From assembly GCA_018902755.1 (NCBI GenBank), contig JAHIQI010000038.1:62001-126000 (forward strand): 64,000 nucleotides of DNA, read 5' to 3'. The DNA is from Pseudomonadota bacterium (GTDB taxonomy: Bacteria > Desulfobacterota > Desulfarculia > Desulfarculales > Desulfarculaceae). The notes below the pieces were generated by a model. It saw only the letters and a list, made by a program, of their open reading frames with translations, did not search any database and had not been told where the DNA came from. Shown piece after piece: positions 1 to 8,744 of this stretch; position 1 is the stretch's first letter, and the number at the start of each line of letters is the position of its first letter. The position numbers were made by a program, and so were the translations under genes.

Positions 1-1077
1 TGGCTTTTAGCTCATCCCTACCTTATGGGCCTGATCCTGCTCGCGGCGGCCGTGCTGTCCGCCCTGATCGTGGACTACCTGTTCGGCCGCGTACTCAAGG
101 CCTTCGTCCGTCTAAGCAAAACCGAGTTGGACGATAATATCCTGAACAACCTGCACGGCCCCATGCGCACCTCGGTGATTCTATTTGCCGTGTTGGTAGC
201 CATGGACGTCTATTTTGAGGAACAAACCTGGCAAGGCCCCCTGGTCAACATAATCTACTCGATCATAATCATCGTGTGGACGGTGTACCTGGTGCGCATG
301 TGCCGCATGATTTTCCGTACCCTGAGAGAGCGCCACCGCAAGGAGCACACACCCCGCCAGCTTTTGCCCCTGCTTGACAACCTGATCATGCTGCTGCTGC
401 TGGTGCACGGCGGCTATTGGCTGTTCAAGATCTGGCATATCAACGTCACCCCCCTGCTGGCCTCGGCGGGCATCGCCACCGCGGCCGTGGCCCTGGCCTC
501 CAAGGACACCCTGGCCAACCTTTTCGGCGGGGTGAGCGTGCTGGTGGACCATCCCTTTCGCCTGGGCGACTACATAACCCTGAGCGACGGCCAGCGGGGC
601 GAAGTGGTGGACATCGGCATCCGCTCCACCCGCATCCTTACCAGGGACAGCGTCTTGATAACCGTGCCCAACTCCATCATGAGCACCACCATCGTCACCA
701 ACGAAAGCGGCCGGGTGCCCCGCTTCCGGGTGAGGGTGACCGTGGGGGTGGGCTACGATTCAGACCCGGAGTTGGTGGAGGCCACCTTGCTCAAGGCTTG
801 CGAGGGCATCAACGAAATCTTGCCCAGCCCCAAGGCGCGGGCCCGCTTCCGCGAGTTCGGCGAGTCCTCCCTGGTCTACCAGCTTTTGGCCTGGATCCAC
901 GACCCCGGCGACCGGGGCCGCATCATCCACGAGTTGAACACCAATGTACTGAAGCTGTTTCGCCAGGAAGGCATCGAAATTCCCTTCCCCCAACGGGTTG
1001 TCAGCTATCATCCCCGCGACGGCCGACTGCACGGCAAGGTGGAACTGCTCAAGGGTGAGGGTGGCGACCAGGCTTAA
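1..1077 (+). CDS. MscS-family mechanosensitive ion channel (5' end probably outside window)
   Basis: Small-conductance mechanosensitive channel of the inner membrane, which opens under osmotic downshock. The N-terminal part has several hydrophobic segments. The family core follows: an Ala/Gly-rich pore helix (LLASAGIATAAVALASKD) then LANLFGGVSVLVDHPFRLGDYI, the start of the beta domain, and a cytoplasmic C-terminal domain. The first ATG is at base 25, but it has no ribosome site and the frame is open back to base 1 with hydrophobic residues. The true start is therefore likely upstream of the window. Family call is secure; the gating class is not known. Confidence 0.85.
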   Translation, partial: WLLAHPYLMGLILLAAAVLSALIVDYLFGRVLKAFVRLSKTELDDNILNNLHGPMRTSVILFAVLVAMDVYFEEQTWQGPLVNIIYSIIIIVWTVYLVRMCRMIFRTLRERHRKEHTPRQLLPLLDNLIMLLLLVHGGYWLFKIWHINVTPLLASAGIATAAVALASKDTLANLFGGVSVLVDHPFRLGDYITLSDGQRGEVVDIGIRSTRILTRDSVLITVPNSIMSTTIVTNESGRVPRFRVRVTVGVGYDSDPELVEATLLKACEGINEILPSPKARARFREFGESSLVYQLLAWIHDPGDRGRIIHELNTNVLKLFRQEGIEIPFPQRVVSYHPRDGRLHGKVELLKGEGGDQA

Positions 1078-1244
1078 GTTTTTCCAACCTATCTCACATT
1101 GCGTCACAACTTTCTGCATATAATAAATATAGGAATAATTGCCTTTCTCTCTTTCTGAGAACCGGCCTGCCCCCTTGACACTGTTGGTCGATTGAAGCGG
1201 CCCACAGGCATGTAGTCATCCAGTACTGGTGGGGGTAGGGAATC

Positions 1245-2351
1245 ATGACTGGCTTGAAACTACGCATAGGCGGCCTGCTGTACCGGCTGTCCAGCCGAGA
1301 CGGCTTCCACGTAACCGTAAGAAGGCTCACCGAGGGCCTGGTCATAACCCTGCTCATCGGCGCGGTAACCCTTTTGGTCTACCTCACCGGTGGGCTGAAG
1401 TTCGTCTACTCCCACGCCATGTATCTGCCCATCGTGCTGGCCGGGTTCCGTTTCGGGATGTTGGGCGGAACCCTGGCCGGAGGCCTGGGAGGGTTCGCCC
1501 TGGGGCCTTTCATGCCGTTGTTGGTATATCCTTGGGAGCCCCAGGAGACCCACGCCTGGCTCTACCGAATGGCTTTTTTCGCCTTCATCGGCCTGGTGGT
1601 GGGGGGCATCAGCCTCATCAAGAACCTGCAGGTGGATTTCCTGGGAACCGTGCTGCAAGAGATGAGCGCCACCTTTGCCCGCACTCTGCGGGGCCTGGCC
1701 AAGGCCATAGAGGCCAATGACCGCTACACCATCGGCCACAGCGAGCGGGTGGCCTGTAACGCGGCCATCCTGGGCATGCGCCTGGACATGGACGACAAGG
1801 ACCTGCAACAGCTCTACTGGGCCGGGCTTTTGCACGATCTGGGCAAGTTGGGCGTGCCCAGCCATGTGCTGCACAAGCCGGGCAAACTGAGCCCCGAGGA
1901 GTTGGAAAACGTTCGCCAGCACAGCCGCATCGGCGATGAAATCCTCTCGCGCATTTCACCGCTCTTCTACGCGATTTCAGACGGGGTCCGTCATCATCAC
2001 GAAAAATGGGACGGCAGCGGCTACCCGGACGGCCTTCAAGAGGACCAGATACCCTTTTTCGCCCGGGTGCTGGCGGTGTGCGACATATTCGACGCCCTCA
2101 CTTCCGAGCGCACCTACCGCGACTCCCTACAGCCCAACGATGCGGTGAAAATAATACGGGAGGGCGCCGGCACCCACCTGGACCCCGATGTGGTGGAACA
2201 ACTCCTGCGTGCTTTTCAGTCCCGTGAGCTTGTGTGGAGCGAAAACCAGCGCCCCTGCAACGAGCCCTCGGAATTTGACTACAGCTTTATCTGGGATTAC
2301 TACACCAACCGTTACCGGGACGGCGGCGGCGCGGGCTGGCTGCGGGGGTAG
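1245..2351 (+). CDS. HD-GYP domain protein with membrane N-terminus
   Basis: 368 aa. Hydrophobic segments lie at about residues 30-130, likely a membrane sensor. A C-terminal HD-GYP phosphohydrolase domain covers about 155-340. Visible motifs are the metal-binding HDLGKLG (about 197-203), a later HHEKWDGSGYP signature and an FDALTSERTYR tail, as in family members that hydrolyse cyclic di-GMP. All HD-GYP signature residues appear present, so catalysis is plausible. ATG 1245 follows a GGGTAGGGA ribosome site. Activity on c-di-GMP is inferred from the family. The sensory input is unknown. Confidence 0.88.
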   Translation: MTGLKLRIGGLLYRLSSRDGFHVTVRRLTEGLVITLLIGAVTLLVYLTGGLKFVYSHAMYLPIVLAGFRFGMLGGTLAGGLGGFALGPFMPLLVYPWEPQETHAWLYRMAFFAFIGLVVGGISLIKNLQVDFLGTVLQEMSATFARTLRGLAKAIEANDRYTIGHSERVACNAAILGMRLDMDDKDLQQLYWAGLLHDLGKLGVPSHVLHKPGKLSPEELENVRQHSRIGDEILSRISPLFYAISDGVRHHHEKWDGSGYPDGLQEDQIPFFARVLAVCDIFDALTSERTYRDSLQPNDAVKIIREGAGTHLDPDVVEQLLRAFQSRELVWSENQRPCNEPSEFDYSFIWDYYTNRYRDGGGAGWLRG

Positions 2352-2416
2352 TGGGATCGGGGCAACCCCTGACGGGGCAGGGGGCTCAGGGTGCAGGGGC
2401 TGCCCGGGCCGCGAAG

Positions 2417-2587
2417 CTAGTCGCCGATGGGAACGCCGGCCTTGGCGTCGTCGATGCAATTGGCCAATTCAGACTGGGAAGCGTCCTTGGGGTCTTTCAG
2501 GGCCCCCACCGGGCAGATGAACTGATTGCCGGCCTTGTCGCTGACCCACACAAATCCCTTTTCGCCCTGGCTGTCCGCCTTTGACAT
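2417..2587 (-). CDS. Small hypothetical protein, 56 aa
   Basis: Begins at an ATG preceded by AAAAGGAGG eight bases upstream, an almost ideal ribosome site. The product (MSKADSQGEKGFVWVSDK...) is soluble, has no signal peptide, and contains the segment QFICPVGALKDP plus a second Cys near residue 44. It lies downstream of the beta-oxidation operon but beyond that operon's terminator, so it is probably transcribed on its own. I do not recognise a characterised family. The ribosome site and sensible amino-acid composition support a real gene. Confidence 0.6.
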   Translation of the reverse strand: MSKADSQGEKGFVWVSDKAGNQFICPVGALKDPKDASQSELANCIDDAKAGVPIGD

Positions 2588-2712
2588 ACCTCGTCCTCCT
2601 TTTAAAAAAACACCTGATAGTTACAGGTTGAGGCCTGCATGAGGAGGTAGTCAAGAGGCTTAATAGGGATTGCCTGGGATGCAGGGCTATGAACGGCAAG
2701 GCGGACCAGCCC

Positions 2713-2759
2713 AAAAAATTGAGGCCCGCCGGGAAAGGGAGGGGAACCCGGCGGGCCTC
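2713..2759 (-). terminator. Intrinsic terminator of the beta-oxidation operon
   Basis: Perfect 13-bp arms GAGGCCCGCCGGG (2721-2733) and its complement (2747-2759) with a 13-nt loop. Read on the minus strand the stem is followed by AATTTTTTGG. It lies 54 bp past the acyl-CoA dehydrogenase stop codon. Confidence 0.85.
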
Positions 2760-2812
2760 TATGGCAGGATTCAGGATGCTTCCAAAGCCCGGCATCCACT
2801 CGGGCCGCAGTT

Positions 2813-4606
2813 CTAGTAGCTTATGGGATAGCCGTTCTTGTCCAGCACCTTGGCCGCCACGGCGCGCTTGAGGGCGATGGCGTTGGCCGGGTTGTACTTG
2901 AGCAGCTTGCGGGCGCCCACCATCATGGTGCGCAGGTCGTCGCCCTCGGCCATGACCGCCAGGCACTCGTTGGCCCAGGCCATCATCCTGGGCATCACCT
3001 CGTCCATGTAAACCTGGGTCATGTCCATGTAGACCTTGGCCTTGTCCTCGCCCAAGGAGGCGATGGCCTTCTTGGCGCGGATCACGCAGCTCTCCATGGC
3101 GAAGGCCTCGATGATCATGTCCGCGATCTTGAGCAGAAGCTCCTGCTGGTGGATGAGCTTCTGCATGAAGGTCTGGGCGGCCAGTCCGGCCACGTAAATC
3201 ACCGACTTCTTGGCCATCTCGGCCACGTGGGCCTCGTAAGCCAAAGGCTCGTCGGGCAGCTCCACCATCATGGGGGAGTACTCCATGATCTCGCCCAGAA
3301 GCTTCTGGCCCGCGGCCATGAGCGGCAGCTTGCCCTTCATGGCCCGTTTCAGGAGCTCGCCGGGGATGGTCATGCGGTTGATCTCGTTGGTGCCCTCGAA
3401 GATGCGGTTGATGCGGGCGTCGCGGTAGTAGCGCTCGGCCGGGTACTCGCTCACGTATCCGTAGCCGCCGTGAATCTGCACGCACTCGTCAACCACGAAG
3501 TCCAGCACCTCGCTGCCCAGCACCTTGTCGATGGAGCATTCCACCGCGTACTCGCGGATGGCCGCGCTGGCCTTGCCGCCGTACTCGGGGTCAGTGGGGT
3601 CCACGCCGTGCAGGGAGGCGTCGATGAGGCCCACCGAGCGGTAGATGGAAGTCTCGGCGGCGTAGATCTTGGAGGCCATGCGGGCCAGCTTCTCCTGGAT
3701 AGCCCCGAACTCGGCGATGGGCTTGCCGAACTGCACCCGCTCCTTGGCGAACTTGGTGGCGGTCTCCAGAGCTCCCTTGGCTCCGCCGGTGGCGGCGCAG
3801 CCCAGCTTGTAGCGGCCGATGTTCAAGACGTTCAAGGCGATGGTGGCGCCCTTGCCGCGCTCGTAGAGCAGGTTCTCCACCGGCACCTGGGCGTCTTCCA
3901 GGATAACGGTGGTGGTGCTGCTGCCCTGGATGCCCAGCTTGTGCTCCTCGGCCCCGGAGCTAACGCCCGGGAAGTCGCGCTCCACGATGAAGGCGCTGAA
4001 GTCGGTGTTGTCGATCTTGGCGAATACGATGAAGGTCTCGGCCCAACCACCGTTGGTGATGAACATCTTCTCGCCGTTGATGATGTAGTGCTTGCCGTCC
4101 TCGCTGAGCACCGCCTTGGTGCGGCAGCCGCCCACGGCGTCGGAGCCCGCGCCCGCCTCGGTGAGGCAGTAGGCCGCGATCTTTTCGCCGGAGGCCAGGT
4201 CGGGCAGGTACTTTTCTTTCTGGGCCTGGTTGCCGTAGTAGACGATGGGCAGGGTGCCGATGCCGGTGTGGGCTCCCTGGGCCACGGCAAAGGATCCGGA
4301 CTTGCCGATCTCCTCGGTCACGCAGGCGGTGGAGATCTTGTCCAGGCTCAGGCCGCCAAACTCTTCGGGCACGTCGGAGCCCAACAGGCCCAGCTCACCT
4401 GCCTGGGCCATGAGCTTCTTCATCAGCGCGTGGTCTTTTTCCTCGATCTGATCGCTCACTGGGTAGATCTCGCCGATCACGAAGTCCGCCGTGGTGGTGA
4501 GGATCATCTTGTGCTCGTCGGAAAACTCCTCGGGCACGAAGGCCGCTTCGGGGTCGGTGGGGCCAAGCAGAAAACCGCCACCCTGGGGAATCTTTTTATC
4601 AGCCAT
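2813..4606 (-). CDS. Acyl-CoA dehydrogenase (long form, 597 aa)
   Basis: FAD-dependent oxidation of acyl-CoA to trans-2-enoyl-CoA, the first step of beta-oxidation. It has the usual three-part acyl-CoA dehydrogenase core: YCLTEAGAGSDA in the middle domain and IHGGYGYVSEYPAERYYRD then IFEGTNEI in the C-terminal helical domain. The Glu of FEGT (about 404) is the expected catalytic base. About 150 extra helical C-terminal residues make it longer than the usual 380-aa enzymes and like the long FadE-type forms of deltaproteobacteria. Last gene of the operon behind the FadR-like sites, with a terminator after it. Chain-length preference cannot be read from sequence. Confidence 0.9.
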   Translation of the reverse strand: MADKKIPQGGGFLLGPTDPEAAFVPEEFSDEHKMILTTTADFVIGEIYPVSDQIEEKDHALMKKLMAQAGELGLLGSDVPEEFGGLSLDKISTACVTEEIGKSGSFAVAQGAHTGIGTLPIVYYGNQAQKEKYLPDLASGEKIAAYCLTEAGAGSDAVGGCRTKAVLSEDGKHYIINGEKMFITNGGWAETFIVFAKIDNTDFSAFIVERDFPGVSSGAEEHKLGIQGSSTTTVILEDAQVPVENLLYERGKGATIALNVLNIGRYKLGCAATGGAKGALETATKFAKERVQFGKPIAEFGAIQEKLARMASKIYAAETSIYRSVGLIDASLHGVDPTDPEYGGKASAAIREYAVECSIDKVLGSEVLDFVVDECVQIHGGYGYVSEYPAERYYRDARINRIFEGTNEINRMTIPGELLKRAMKGKLPLMAAGQKLLGEIMEYSPMMVELPDEPLAYEAHVAEMAKKSVIYVAGLAAQTFMQKLIHQQELLLKIADMIIEAFAMESCVIRAKKAIASLGEDKAKVYMDMTQVYMDEVMPRMMAWANECLAVMAEGDDLRTMMVGARKLLKYNPANAIALKRAVAAKVLDKNGYPISY

Positions 4607-4663
4607 GATTGGGCTCCCTATGTCTAAGCTAAAACCTTGCCGAGCCGCGCCGGGGTGGGGCGG

Positions 4664-5851
4664 CTAGTAATTCTCTTTTTCGAACACGCCGGCCGCGCCC
4701 ATGCCGAAGCCGATGCACATGGACACCAGGCCCCAACGGGAGCCGTCGCGGCGGCCCATCTCATAGGCCAATTGGGTGGTCAGCTTGGCGCCGGTGCAGC
4801 CCAGGGGGTGGCCCAGGGCGATGGCCCCGCCGTTGACGTTGGTGATGTCCAGGGGCAGCTTAAGCTCGCGCAGGCAGTAGGCCGCCTGGGAACCGAAGGC
4901 CTCGTTTAGCTCAATGAGGCTCAGGTCGTCCACGCCGATGCCCGCCAGGGCCAGGGCCTTGGGGATGGCCGCCACCGGGCCGATGCCCATGTAGCGCGGG
5001 TCCACGCCGGCCACCGCGAAGGAGCGGTAGGTCAGCATGGGCTTGAGGCCCAGGGCCTTGGCCTTTTCCTTGGACATGCACATCACCGCCGCCGCGCCGT
5101 CGCTCATCTGGGAGGAGTTGCCCGCGGTGACCGTGCCGGTCTTGACAAAGGCGGGCCTGAGCTTGGTCAGGGTCTCCATGGTGGTGCCGGGGCGGGGCCC
5201 CTCGTCCACCTCGAACACCTCTTCGTAGAGCTCGTAGCGGCCCTTTTTGTTCTTGCGCTGCTTGGTGACCATCAGGGGCACGATCTCGTCCTTGAAGCGC
5301 CCCTCGGCGATGGCCTTGAGAGCCAGCTCGTTGGAGCGCACTCCCAGCTGGTCCTGCTCTTCGCGGGAGATGCCAAAGTCGTTGGCCACGTTCTCGGCGG
5401 TCATACCCATGCCCTCGTAGGCCCAGGGCTTGGTGAGGCCCATCTCCGGGTCGAGCATCATCATGTTGCCGCCCATGGGGATCAGGCTCATGGACTCCAC
5501 GCCGCCCGCGATCATGACTTCGGCCTGGCCGCACATGATGCGCTCGCAGGCGATGGAGATGGCGTTGAGGCCCGAGGAGCAGAAGCGATTCACAGTCATG
5601 CCGGGGACCTCGTCGGGCAGCCCGGCCTTTTGGGCCGCCACGCGGCCGATGTTCAGGCCCTGCTCGGCCTCGGGAAAGGTGCAGCCCATCACCACATCGT
5701 CGATTTCCACAGGATCGAGGCCTGGGGTGCGTTTGACTACTTCGCCCACCACGGTGCTGGCCATGTACTCGGGACGAGTCTGGCGCAGGATGCCCCGGGG
5801 GGCGCGCCCCACCGCGGTTCGGCAGGCCGCGACAATCACGGCTTCCTTCAT
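4664..5851 (-). CDS. fadA: Acetyl-CoA C-acyltransferase (3-ketoacyl-CoA thiolase)
   Basis: 395 aa, the normal thiolase length. Cleaves 3-ketoacyl-CoA with CoA, releasing acetyl-CoA. Catalytic residues are visible: nucleophilic Cys91 in NRFCSSGLNAI, His348 in GGAIALGHPLGCTGAK, and Cys379 in SMCIGFGMG (most thiolases have CIGGG here). ATG is preceded by GGGAGG. It lies between the hydratase/dehydrogenase fusion gene and the acyl-CoA dehydrogenase gene, consistent with a degradative role. An acetoacetyl-CoA thiolase role cannot be excluded. Confidence 0.9.
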   Translation of the reverse strand: MKEAVIVAACRTAVGRAPRGILRQTRPEYMASTVVGEVVKRTPGLDPVEIDDVVMGCTFPEAEQGLNIGRVAAQKAGLPDEVPGMTVNRFCSSGLNAISIACERIMCGQAEVMIAGGVESMSLIPMGGNMMMLDPEMGLTKPWAYEGMGMTAENVANDFGISREEQDQLGVRSNELALKAIAEGRFKDEIVPLMVTKQRKNKKGRYELYEEVFEVDEGPRPGTTMETLTKLRPAFVKTGTVTAGNSSQMSDGAAAVMCMSKEKAKALGLKPMLTYRSFAVAGVDPRYMGIGPVAAIPKALALAGIGVDDLSLIELNEAFGSQAAYCLRELKLPLDITNVNGGAIALGHPLGCTGAKLTTQLAYEMGRRDGSRWGLVSMCIGFGMGAAGVFEKENY

Positions 5852-5889
5852 GAGATACCTCCCATATAAACTGAGGCGAAAATTATAAA

Positions 5890-5958
5890 AACAGGAGAGG
5901 GGCCCAATAAAATAGCGCCCGCACGACGTGTTTGTATTGTTTCAGCCCCTCTCCTGTT
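5890..5958. repeat. 14-bp perfect inverted repeat in the hydratase-thiolase intergenic region
   Basis: AACAGGAGAGGGGC (5890-5903) is exactly complementary to 5945-5958 across a 41-nt loop. On the minus strand (the operon strand) it is followed by TTTTATAATTTT. It could be a partial terminator, a processing or stability hairpin, or a protein site. The loop is long for a classic terminator. Confidence 0.5.
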
Positions 5959-5986
5959 CATTTCCATTGGTCCTTCGCTCCCCGTA

Positions 5987-8425
5987 TCAGTTGCGCAGGG
6001 GCTTGCCGGTCTTGAGCATGTGGGCCATGCGCGCCTGGGTCTGGGGCATGCCGCACAGCTTGAGGAAGGCCTCGCGCTCCAGATCCAGGATGTACTGCTC
6101 GCTCACCTCGGTGTCGGGCAGCACGTTGCCGCCGGTCAACACCCGGGCCACCTCGGTGGCCACGTTGATGTCGTGATCGGTGACGAAGCCGGCCTTGTGC
6201 ATGTTGTACAGGGCGTAGTTGAACACGCCCATGGCGTCGCGGCCCAGCACCCGGATGTTGTCGATGGGCCGGGGAGGGGTGTAACCGGCCATGCTCATGG
6301 CCAGCACGTTGTCCTTGGCCTTCTTGATGCGGTAGTCGGCGTTGACCACCACCTTGTCGGTGTTGCGGAAGATGCCCATCTTCACCGCCTCGGGGGCGCT
6401 GGTGGCCACCTTGGCCATAGCGATGGTCTCGAAGGCGCGGGCAACGAAGGGCAGCAGGTACACCTGCTTGGGATACAGGCCGCCCTTTTCGATCTTGAAC
6501 ACCCGCTCGTGGGTGTTTCTGAGCAGAAGTTCCTTGGTGCCGCCACCGGCGGGGATGACGCCCACGCCGACCTCGACCAGGCCCACGTAGGACTCGGCCG
6601 CAGCCACCACCCGGTCGGAGGCCAGGCAGATCTCGCAGCCGCCGCCCAGGGCCATCTGGTGAGGAGCGCTCACCACCGGCTTGGAGCAGTACTTCAGGCG
6701 CATGAAGGCGTCCTGGAACTTCTTGATCATCCAATCGAGCTCGTCCCACTCCTCTTCCTGGGCGGTGAACAGCACCAGCATGAGGTTGGCTCCCACCGAG
6801 AAGTTGGTGCCGTGGTTGGCCACCACCAGGCCTTCCCAGCCTTCTTCTTCCACCTTGTCGGCTGCCTTCTCGCACATGGTGATGATGTCCTGGCCCATGG
6901 AGTTCATCTTGCTGTGGAACTCCAGGCACAGCACGCCGTCGCCCAGGTCGATAAGGGAGGAGCCCTTGTTCTCCATGACCGTCTTGTTGCGGTCCTTGAG
7001 GGAGGGCAGGAGGATGATCTCCGGCGACATCTCCACCAGCTTGTATTGCTTGCCGGGGATGTCGTAGTAGTACAGCTCGCCGTTTTCCTTCTTGTAGAAG
7101 GACTCGATGCCCGCGGCCATCATTTCTTCGACCCAAGCGGGCACGGTGTAACCGGCGGCCTTCATGGCTTCCACCGACTTGGCCAGGCCCAGGGCGTCCC
7201 AGGCCTCGAAGGGCCCCATCTTCCAGTTGAAGCCCCACTTCATGGCGTTGTCGATGTTGACGATGTCGTCGGCGATCTCGGGGATGCGGTTGGCCGCGTA
7301 GATCAGGCCCTCGGTCATATGGCGGAAGGTGAATTCGCCGGCCTTGTCCTTGGCGTAGTACATGGCCTTCAGTTTGCCCTTGGAGCCCGGGGCCTGCTTG
7401 GCCGCTTCCAGGGAGGCGAACTTGACCTTGTTCTTGGGCCGGTACTCCATGGTCTCGCGGTCCAGGACCAGGGTCTCTTTCTTGCCCTCGGGGGTCTTGG
7501 CCCGCTTATAGAAGCCCTGCTTGGTCTTGTTGCCCAGCCAGCCGTTGGCCAGCATTTTCTTGAACCACTCGGGAGGCTGGAACGCCTCGCGCTTTTCATC
7601 GTCCGGGCAGCCGTCGAACACGTTGTCGGCCACGTGGCCCAGGGTGTCCAGGCCCACCAAGTCGGCCAAGCGGTAGGAGGCCATCTTGGGGCGGCCCAGG
7701 ACGGTGCCGGTAAGGGCGTCGGCTTCCTCGAAGCTCAGGCCCATCTCGTCGATGAGCTGGTTCAAGTAGCACATGCCGAACACGCCGATGCGGTTGGCTA
7801 TGAAGTTGGGGGTGTCCTTGGCGAACACCACGCCCTTGCCCAGCACGTTCTCCGCGAACTGGGCCATGCCGTCGATCACCTCGGGCTTGGTCTTGGGGCC
7901 GGGGATGATCTCGAAGAGCTTCATGTAGCGGGGCGGGTTGAAGAAGTGGGTGCCCAGGAAATGCTCCTGGAACTCGGGGCTCAGGTGCTCGCTCATGGCG
8001 GCCACGGAGATGCCCGAGGTGTTGGTGGTCACCACGGCCTTTGGCGCGCGCACCTTGTCGATGCGGGCCAGGAGGTCCTTCTTGATGTCCAGCAGCTCAA
8101 CCACCACCTCGATGATCCAGTCGCACCCGGCCAGGAGGTCGAAGTTGTCCTCCAGGTTGCCGGTGGTGATCAGGGAGGCGTTCTCCGGCACGTAGAAAGA
8201 GGCCGGTTTGGACTTGAGGGCGCCCTGCAAGCCGTTTTGGGCGAAATAGTTGCGGAATACCGGCGAGTCCTCGCTAACCCCCTTCTTGGCCAGCGGATCG
8301 GGCATCTTGGGGGGGACGATGTCCAAAAGTACCGTGGGCAGGCCCACGTTGGCCATGTGGGCGGCAATAGTGGCACCCATCACCCCAGCGCCGATGACGC
8401 CCACTTTTTTGATTTTCAGGGACAT
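5987..8425 (-). CDS. 3-hydroxyacyl-CoA dehydrogenase / enoyl-CoA hydratase fusion
   Basis: 812 aa. It combines hydration of enoyl-CoA with NAD-dependent oxidation of 3-hydroxyacyl-CoA. The order is dehydrogenase first: a Rossmann GAGVMG at about 12-17, then HFFNPPRYMKLFEIIPG and the C-terminal dimerisation helices. A crotonase domain follows at about 480-680, with a GGGCEICLASD oxyanion-type segment. This order matches FadN-type proteins rather than E. coli FadB, where the hydratase comes first. Start ATG has AAGGAGG eight bases upstream. First gene of the operon, next to a promoter and two FadR-type palindromes. Confidence 0.88.
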   Translation of the reverse strand: MSLKIKKVGVIGAGVMGATIAAHMANVGLPTVLLDIVPPKMPDPLAKKGVSEDSPVFRNYFAQNGLQGALKSKPASFYVPENASLITTGNLEDNFDLLAGCDWIIEVVVELLDIKKDLLARIDKVRAPKAVVTTNTSGISVAAMSEHLSPEFQEHFLGTHFFNPPRYMKLFEIIPGPKTKPEVIDGMAQFAENVLGKGVVFAKDTPNFIANRIGVFGMCYLNQLIDEMGLSFEEADALTGTVLGRPKMASYRLADLVGLDTLGHVADNVFDGCPDDEKREAFQPPEWFKKMLANGWLGNKTKQGFYKRAKTPEGKKETLVLDRETMEYRPKNKVKFASLEAAKQAPGSKGKLKAMYYAKDKAGEFTFRHMTEGLIYAANRIPEIADDIVNIDNAMKWGFNWKMGPFEAWDALGLAKSVEAMKAAGYTVPAWVEEMMAAGIESFYKKENGELYYYDIPGKQYKLVEMSPEIILLPSLKDRNKTVMENKGSSLIDLGDGVLCLEFHSKMNSMGQDIITMCEKAADKVEEEGWEGLVVANHGTNFSVGANLMLVLFTAQEEEWDELDWMIKKFQDAFMRLKYCSKPVVSAPHQMALGGGCEICLASDRVVAAAESYVGLVEVGVGVIPAGGGTKELLLRNTHERVFKIEKGGLYPKQVYLLPFVARAFETIAMAKVATSAPEAVKMGIFRNTDKVVVNADYRIKKAKDNVLAMSMAGYTPPRPIDNIRVLGRDAMGVFNYALYNMHKAGFVTDHDINVATEVARVLTGGNVLPDTEVSEQYILDLEREAFLKLCGMPQTQARMAHMLKTGKPLRN

Positions 8426-8473
8426 AAAGCTAACCTCCTTAGCCAGGCTCGCCGCGCCGCTGCTTGCGCAGAG

Positions 8474-8493
8474 ATGAATGAAGAATCATTCAT
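8474..8493. promoter_or_regulatory. FadR(TetR-family)-type operator 1
   Basis: ATGAATGA-AGAA-TCATTCAT, a perfect 8-bp inverted repeat with a 4-nt centre. It matches the TGAATGA-N4-TCATTCA pattern known for Bacillus-type FadR, a TetR-family repressor released by long-chain acyl-CoA. It lies 49 bp upstream of the hydratase/dehydrogenase start codon. Confidence 0.75.
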
Positions 8494-8540
8494 ATTATTT
8501 TAGAGCGACCTTGAATCCAGGACTCCCTGGAGCCCACAAG

Positions 8541-8558
8541 TGAATGAATTGTCATTCA
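8541..8558. promoter_or_regulatory. FadR(TetR-family)-type operator 2
   Basis: TGAATGA-ATTG-TCATTCA, perfect 7-bp arms, same half-site as the element at 8474 and 66 bp centre-to-centre from it. It sits just downstream of the proposed minus-strand promoter, a position where a bound repressor would block transcription. Confidence 0.75.
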
Positions 8559-8567
8559 GTGGCCTAA

Positions 8568-8597
8568 AAACTAGCACGCCGGTTCTTGGACTGTCAA
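8568..8597 (-). promoter_or_regulatory. Candidate sigma-70 promoter of the beta-oxidation operon
   Basis: Minus-strand TTGACA (8597-8592) and, 18 bp on, TAGTTT (8573-8568). The -35 is perfect and the -10 is weak. The predicted start falls next to operator 2. Confidence 0.5.
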
Positions 8598-8744
8598 ATA
8601 TTTTTTACCGGCTTACCAAAAAACCTCCGGGCAGGTCCCGTTTCGGTGGTCAATCCTTCTTTAGCCAGTGGTTCTAGTGGATTGCCAATCAGGGGCGCAT
8701 GTGATAGTGTCAGCACCGGTTCCTGATGCTACACAAACGTCATT

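Noticed and set aside
6020..8503. 827-codon plus-strand frame opposite the hydratase/dehydrogenase gene
   Set aside because: Same GC-skew shadow effect; no family motif and it crosses the minus-strand promoter.
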